DNA of 7,942 bases, from contig JAHFFL010000045.1 in the NCBI GenBank assembly GCA_023247955.1, positions 1 to 7,942 on the forward strand, given 5' to 3'. Below, in pieces: positions 4,290 through 7,942 of this stretch. Position numbers and translations under genes: made by a program. The stretch is from Candidatus Omnitrophota bacterium. Its GTDB lineage: Bacteria; Omnitrophota; Gorgyraeia; 2-02-FULL-51-18. The notes beneath the pieces were generated by a model, which saw only the letters and a program-made list of their open reading frames with translations, searched no databases and was not told the origin of the DNA. Positions within the stretch are counted from its first letter, which is position 1. Each line of letters starts with the position of its first letter.

Positions 4290-5266
4290 TCCAAGCGCTT
4301 AAAAAATTGGAGGAAGACGCGCGCCGGGAGGTCTCATCGCTTTCGGATTCGAAGGCGCTCGATGGCCTGCGCGTGAAATACCTGGGCCGCAAAGGGCTTT
4401 TTGCGTCGCTTTCTTCCCGTATTTCCGAAGTGCCGCCCGAAGCACGCCGTCAGGCAGGCCAGGAAATTAACCGCGTGAAGCAGCTGCTTGAGGCGTTATT
4501 TTCCGAAAAGGAAAAAACGCTCATCCCCCATCCCCGTTTTTCCGAAAAGAAAATCGATGTCACGATGCCGGGGACATTTTTGCCTGCCGGAAGACTTCAC
4601 CCGTTGTCCCGGGTGATTGCCGAGGTGTCGCGTATCTTTGGGCGGCTGGGATTTAGCGTCGTTGAAGGCCCGGAGGTGGAAACCGAGCATCACAATTTCG
4701 AGGCGCTCAACATCCCGCTCGACCATCCGGCCCGTGACAGCTTTGATACCTTCTATCTGGAAAACGGCCGGCTCCTCAGAAGCCAGACCTCGACGGTACA
4801 GATCCGTGTGATGGAAAAATCCAGGCCGCCGCTCAAAATCATCGCCCCCGGCAAGGTGTACCGTCCTGACGCGACCGACGCCACGCATTCCTTCATGTTT
4901 CACCAGATTGAGGGGCTCATGGTGGATGAAGGGACGAGTTTCTCCGAGCTGAAAGGGGTACTGCTCGCGTTTGCGAAGGAATTTTTCGGATCCAGAACCA
5001 AGCTTCGTTTTCGCCCCCACTTTTTTCCTTTTACCGAGCCGAGCGCGGAAATCGATATCTTTTGGGAATCCTGCGGCGAATGGCTTGAGATACTCGGCGC
5101 TGGCATGGTGCACCCCAACGTGTTCCGTGCCGTGCACATCGACCCCGAGAAATACACGGGGTTTGCTTTCGGCATGGGTGTTGAGCGACTGGCGATGCTC
5201 AAATACGGCGTGTCGGATATCCGCAACTTTTTTGAAAACGACCTGCGTTTCCTGAGGCAATTTTGA
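4286..5266 (+). CDS. pheS: Phenylalanyl-tRNA synthetase alpha subunit
   Basis: The catalytic subunit of the (alpha-beta)2 class II enzyme that charges tRNA-Phe. Its 326 residues match the E. coli length (327). Residues 1 to about 85 form the N-terminal tRNA-binding coiled coil (LRVKYLGRKGLF, PEARRQAGQEINRVK). Motif 1 lies around 105-132 (HPLSRVIAEVSRIFGRLGF, VVEGPEVE). LLRSQTSTVQIR leads into motif 2 around GKVYRPDATDATHSFMFHQIEGL (189-211). RPHFFPFTEPSAEIDI forms part of the amino-acid pocket. Motif 3 is GFAFGMGVERLAMLKYGVSDIR (292-313), followed by NDLRFLRQF. The ATG overlaps the rplT stop as ATGA with hardly any separate Shine-Dalgarno site, so translation is probably coupled to L20. The end overlaps pheT by 4 nt. 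Confidence 0.98.
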   Translation: MIQALKKLEEDARREVSSLSDSKALDGLRVKYLGRKGLFASLSSRISEVPPEARRQAGQEINRVKQLLEALFSEKEKTLIPHPRFSEKKIDVTMPGTFLPAGRLHPLSRVIAEVSRIFGRLGFSVVEGPEVETEHHNFEALNIPLDHPARDSFDTFYLENGRLLRSQTSTVQIRVMEKSRPPLKIIAPGKVYRPDATDATHSFMFHQIEGLMVDEGTSFSELKGVLLAFAKEFFGSRTKLRFRPHFFPFTEPSAEIDIFWESCGEWLEILGAGMVHPNVFRAVHIDPEKYTGFAFGMGVERLAMLKYGVSDIRNFFENDLRFLRQF

Positions 5267-7296
5267 AACTCCCTCTTTTTTGGCTGAAAAAATATATCGA
5301 CGTGCGCTTGAGTCCCGAGCGTTTGGCTGAAATGCTTACGATGTCCGGGACTAAGGTCGAACATACCGAGAAAAACGGCGGGGATTCCGTCTTGAATCTC
5401 GAGATCACGACAAACCGTCCCGACTGTTTGAGTATTTTAGGTCTTGCCCGCGAAGTCTCGGCGCTCACGGGCCGGAAAATAAAGTTCCCCAAAATCCCGG
5501 TCATTCCCGCCGGCGCACGCAAAGGAAGGTGCTCCGTGACGGTGGAGCTTGACGACAGGAAAGGATGCCCGCAGTATACGGCGCGCCTGCTCGAGGATGT
5601 CACGATCAGGCCTGCTCCGGAACACGCCGCGCGCTGCCTTCGCCTCATGGATTCTCGTCCCATCAATAACGCCGTCGACGCGACGAATTTCGTGCTGTTT
5701 GAGACGGGACAACCGCTGCACGCGTTTGATTTTGACAAGATCAAAGGCGGCGTCGTCATTGTGCGCCGCGCGAGAAAAGGGGAAAAGTTTTTGGCGCTGG
5801 ACGACAAGGAGTACACGTTGGATGAAAAGACCCTCGTGATCGCCGACGCCGAGCGTGTGATCGCGATGGCCGGCGTCATCGGAGGCAAACTTACTGAAGT
5901 TACCGGCCAAACAAAAAATATTCTTCTGGAATCCGCTGCTTTTGACCAGGCGCTGGTGCGCCGCGCCGCGAGGGCGTACAAGATTTCCACCGAATCCAGC
6001 ACCCGTTTTGAGCGCGGCGTGGACCCCGAAGGGGTGGCGACGGCTTCGCGCCGCGCCGCGGACCTCATCCGGCAATGGGGGGGAGGCCTTGAGACCTGCG
6101 CGGTGGCCAAGGGGTCGACGCCCAAGCGGCGCGCGGGCGCGGTGGTGCTGCGCGAGCAGCATACGCGCGACCTGACGGGTCTTTCGCTTTCGGCGGGGCG
6201 CATGACCTCCATCCTCAAGCGGCTTGGCTTCGACGCGAAGCCGTTGGCAGGCAAAGTTCGTGTTTTGCTCACGCCGCGGCGAAAAGACGTTACCGAAGAG
6301 CCGGATCTCATCGAGGAAGTGTTGAGAATCGAGGGATTTGACGCGGTCCCGGCCGTGATTCCGACGACTCATCATTCGGAATCCGTACGGGACGAAAAGG
6401 CCGAGGGGATACTCGAGCTTAAAAAATTCTGCGCGGCCCAAGGGTTTCAAGAGATCATCAACTACAGTCTGATCTCTGCAAAAACGCTTGCCGATTCTGG
6501 TTTCTCGGATTTATCAGGCGTTCACCGCATCACCAACGCGTCGAGCGCCGAGCAGGAATATTTCCGTCCCTCGCTTCTACCGGGGATGCTGGGGGCGCTG
6601 GTTTTTAATCTTCACCGCAAAGCCGATTCGCTCAAGTTCTTTGAAGTCGGCAACCGTTATTTTCAAGACCGCGAGGAAACAATACTCGCGTTCGCGGCTT
6701 GCGGAAATCTTGAGGAAAATTGGACGCGAAAAAAACCAGCTTCCTTCTATGATTTAAAGGGTGTTCTTGAAAATGTGCTTCACTTTTTGGGAATCAACGG
6801 CCTGGAGTGGCGAGCCGTCGAGGACCCCCGGCTTGGCACGAACGAGTGCGCGCTTTTTGTGAAGGGGGCGGCCGTCGGGCTTGTCAGCGACATCGCCGGC
6901 GACACACTGGCCCGCTGGGATATCCCGCGCGAGGTTTTTTATGCGGAGCTGATTTGCGAGGAGCTCCTGACGCGCGAGGATTACAGGAAACGGACGCAAG
7001 TGCGGCCGGTGCCAAAATTTCCTTCGGTCAAACGGGACATCGCGTTTGTCGTCGACGAGCGGATCCCGGTGGGGGAGCTCGAAGAGCTGATGAGAAGGAC
7101 GGCCGCGCCTTATTTAAGCGAGGCATTTTTATTCGACCAGTACGGCGGAAAAAACATCGCCTCCGGCAAGCGAAGTCTTGCGTTTTCGCTGGCCTACCAG
7201 AAAGAAGACGGCACATTCACCGACGTGGAAGTACAGGGTATTCATGAACGCCTTGGCCAGGCACTCAAAGACCAGTACCAAGCGGAGATTCGCTAG
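5263..7296 (+). CDS. pheT: Phenylalanyl-tRNA synthetase beta subunit, short form lacking the EMAP/tRNA-binding domain
   Basis: The beta subunit pairs with PheS, binds tRNA-Phe and edits Tyr-tRNA(Phe). It has 677 residues against about 795 in E. coli. The N-terminus (KLPLFWLKKYIDVRLSP, LTMSGTKVE to about residue 34) is normal. It then jumps within a few residues to LNLEITTNRPDCLSILGLARE (45-65), so the EMAP/OB-fold domain (about 110 residues) is absent, with no frameshift or stop. The B3/B4 editing domain (about 110-275; NNAVDATNFVLFETGQPLHAFD, GVIGG, TRFERGVDP), B5 (about 290-365; RRKDVTEEPDLIEEVLRIEG), the catalytic-like B6/B7 fold (about 380-570; RPSLLPGML, LKFFEVGNRY) and the C-terminal FDX-ACB domain (about 580-676; PKFPSVKRDIAFVVDE) are present. 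It starts with TTG inside the pheS stop (TTGA), behind GAGG at 5254-5257. Confidence 0.97.
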   Translation: MKLPLFWLKKYIDVRLSPERLAEMLTMSGTKVEHTEKNGGDSVLNLEITTNRPDCLSILGLAREVSALTGRKIKFPKIPVIPAGARKGRCSVTVELDDRKGCPQYTARLLEDVTIRPAPEHAARCLRLMDSRPINNAVDATNFVLFETGQPLHAFDFDKIKGGVVIVRRARKGEKFLALDDKEYTLDEKTLVIADAERVIAMAGVIGGKLTEVTGQTKNILLESAAFDQALVRRAARAYKISTESSTRFERGVDPEGVATASRRAADLIRQWGGGLETCAVAKGSTPKRRAGAVVLREQHTRDLTGLSLSAGRMTSILKRLGFDAKPLAGKVRVLLTPRRKDVTEEPDLIEEVLRIEGFDAVPAVIPTTHHSESVRDEKAEGILELKKFCAAQGFQEIINYSLISAKTLADSGFSDLSGVHRITNASSAEQEYFRPSLLPGMLGALVFNLHRKADSLKFFEVGNRYFQDREETILAFAACGNLEENWTRKKPASFYDLKGVLENVLHFLGINGLEWRAVEDPRLGTNECALFVKGAAVGLVSDIAGDTLARWDIPREVFYAELICEELLTREDYRKRTQVRPVPKFPSVKRDIAFVVDERIPVGELEELMRRTAAPYLSEAFLFDQYGGKNIASGKRSLAFSLAYQKEDGTFTDVEVQGIHERLGQALKDQYQAEIR

Positions 7297-7311
7297 AGAG
7301 CGGAAAAAATC

Positions 7312-7578
7312 ATGGGCGACTGGGTAGGTATTGTCGGAACCGTGGCGGGAGTAGCGCTTCCTTTGTTCAACATCCCGCTGATCTTAAAGCTTGTGAAACG
7401 GAAAAGCTCCGAGGATTTTAGCCGCTCTTGGGCGCTCGGCGTATGGGTCTGCATCCTATTGATGACGCCGCAGGCGCTCAGATCCCCGGACTCTACGTTT
7501 AGGATCTATGGAATCATCAATCTTGTTTTCTTTAGCGGGGTCGTTTTTTTTATTTTAAAATATCGCAAGAGGGCTTAG
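7312..7578 (+). CDS. SemiSWEET-like PQ-loop membrane protein
   Basis: An 88-residue protein with three predicted membrane helices: about 4-26 (GIVGTVAGVALPLFNIPLIL), 38-55 (RSWALGVWVCILLMTP) and 63-84 (FRIYGIINLVFFSGVVFFIL). The end of helix 1 and the loop after it (PLILKLVKRKSSEDFS, 22-37) fit the PQ-loop pattern 'PQ..K...TKS..D.S', with the glutamine replaced by leucine (P22-L23). N70 in helix 3 may be the conserved Asn of SemiSWEET proteins. SemiSWEETs are half-size sugar carriers that work as dimers, but the substrate cannot be told here. The linker between helices 2 and 3 is longer than in typical members. ATG 7312 lies 15 nt after pheT, so it may be read as the last gene of the operon. 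The ribosome-binding site (GCGGA) is weak. Confidence 0.72.
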   Translation: MGDWVGIVGTVAGVALPLFNIPLILKLVKRKSSEDFSRSWALGVWVCILLMTPQALRSPDSTFRIYGIINLVFFSGVVFFILKYRKRA

Positions 7579-7610
7579 AATACCACCAGTTGCAATCGGA
7601 GCCAAAGACC

Positions 7611-7942
7611 ATGGGAAAAAAAGAGAGTGGATTTTTCGTATTTTTATTTGTTGTCGCCGCCGCGGCCGTGTGGGCGTCTCCGCTTTTCGCAAGGACATGG
7701 GAGCCCGGTCCTATCGGCCAAACCGATGGCGTTTCTTCGGCCGATGACGAGAGAAACCAGGAACTTTTAGAGATCTGGAAAGAGCATGTCCGCACACTGA
7801 CTAAAGAACGCGACGAAGCATACAAGCAAATCGACCAGCTCAAATCCCAGCGCGCGCTTCCTGCCGTGTCTCCTACGCGCGCCCGATTTGGAGCGGTTGA
7901 AACAGCCCCTTTGCCCGTCGCCACTCCGTTGGTCCAGGATTT
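7611..7942 (+). CDS. Exported coiled-coil protein of unknown function (3' truncated by window edge)
   Basis: An open frame from ATG 7611 runs off the right edge after 110 complete codons. GGAG at 7598-7601, 9 nt upstream, is the ribosome-binding site. The N-terminus is a Sec signal peptide: MGKKESG, a hydrophobic core (FFVFLFVVAAAAVWA), then SPLFA followed by RTW, with likely cleavage after about residue 27. A short Gly/Asp/Ser-rich linker follows. A charged helix (about 48-80; NQELLEIWKEHVRTLTKERD, EAYKQIDQLKSQ) with heptad-like spacing comes next, then a Pro/Ala/Val-rich stretch to the edge. No cysteine or lipobox is seen. The architecture, signal peptide plus coiled coil, parallels the protein at 784-1224, but the sequences are not obviously homologous. 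It may be an envelope protein; I do not recognise the family. Confidence 0.8.
   Translation, partial: MGKKESGFFVFLFVVAAAAVWASPLFARTWEPGPIGQTDGVSSADDERNQELLEIWKEHVRTLTKERDEAYKQIDQLKSQRALPAVSPTRARFGAVETAPLPVATPLVQD

Noticed and set aside
4496..6450. Long minus-strand open frames opposite pheS and pheT.
   Set aside because: They are complementary to conserved synthetase codons in GC-rich DNA, have no ribosome-binding sites, and their peptides are unlike known proteins.
7551..7562. Palindrome TATTTTAAAATA as a promoter or binding site for the gene at 7611.
   Set aside because: It lies within the coding sequence of the PQ-loop protein and encodes part of its third helix; there is no paired -35 box that I can support.

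Overview
This window is a bacterial chromosomal segment of moderately high GC. It is dominated by the conserved translation cluster thrS-infC-rpmI-rplT-pheS-pheT, with every gene on the + strand. The best guess for the source is an uncultured lineage such as Candidatus Omnitrophota or a relative. That guess rests on three things: the gaps are full of short GC-rich palindromes ending in 'GAAGGAT' or 'GCAATGAC', which I recall from such genomes; the tRNA genes lack an encoded CCA end; and ThrRS and PheT are both short forms. No taxonomic marker was compared, so the placement is weak.

Layout. Positions 1-178 probably hold the last 58 codons of an unrecognised + strand gene. Positions 239-655 are a tRNA cluster: tRNA-Cys(GCA), tRNA-Leu(TAA), a broken tRNA-Val-like remnant interrupted by a palindromic element, and an intact tRNA-Val(GAC). 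Positions 784-1224 encode a small exported, Glu/Lys-rich helical protein. Positions 1248-7296 hold thrS, infC, rpmI, rplT, pheS and pheT. They are followed by a PQ-loop (SemiSWEET-like) membrane protein at 7312-7578 and the start of a second exported coiled-coil protein that runs off the right edge from 7611.

How the genes work together. ThrRS and the two PheRS subunits charge tRNA-Thr and tRNA-Phe. IF-3 controls start-codon selection, and L35 and L20 are early-assembling proteins of the 50S subunit. rplT overlaps rpmI by 8 nt, pheS overlaps rplT by 4 nt and pheT overlaps pheS by 4 nt, so this half of the cluster is probably translationally coupled. The gaps before and after infC are the only sizeable breaks inside the cluster, and both carry hairpins. 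infC appears to start at ATT behind a near-perfect Shine-Dalgarno sequence, a known rare-start arrangement that lets IF-3 repress its own synthesis.

I see no novel multi-gene system. The items most worth a second look are the palindrome-interrupted tRNA remnant, the PheT that lacks its N-terminal tRNA-binding (EMAP/OB) domain, the ThrRS without a TGS domain, the ATT start and strong upstream hairpin of infC, and the palindromic elements that fill most non-coding gaps.
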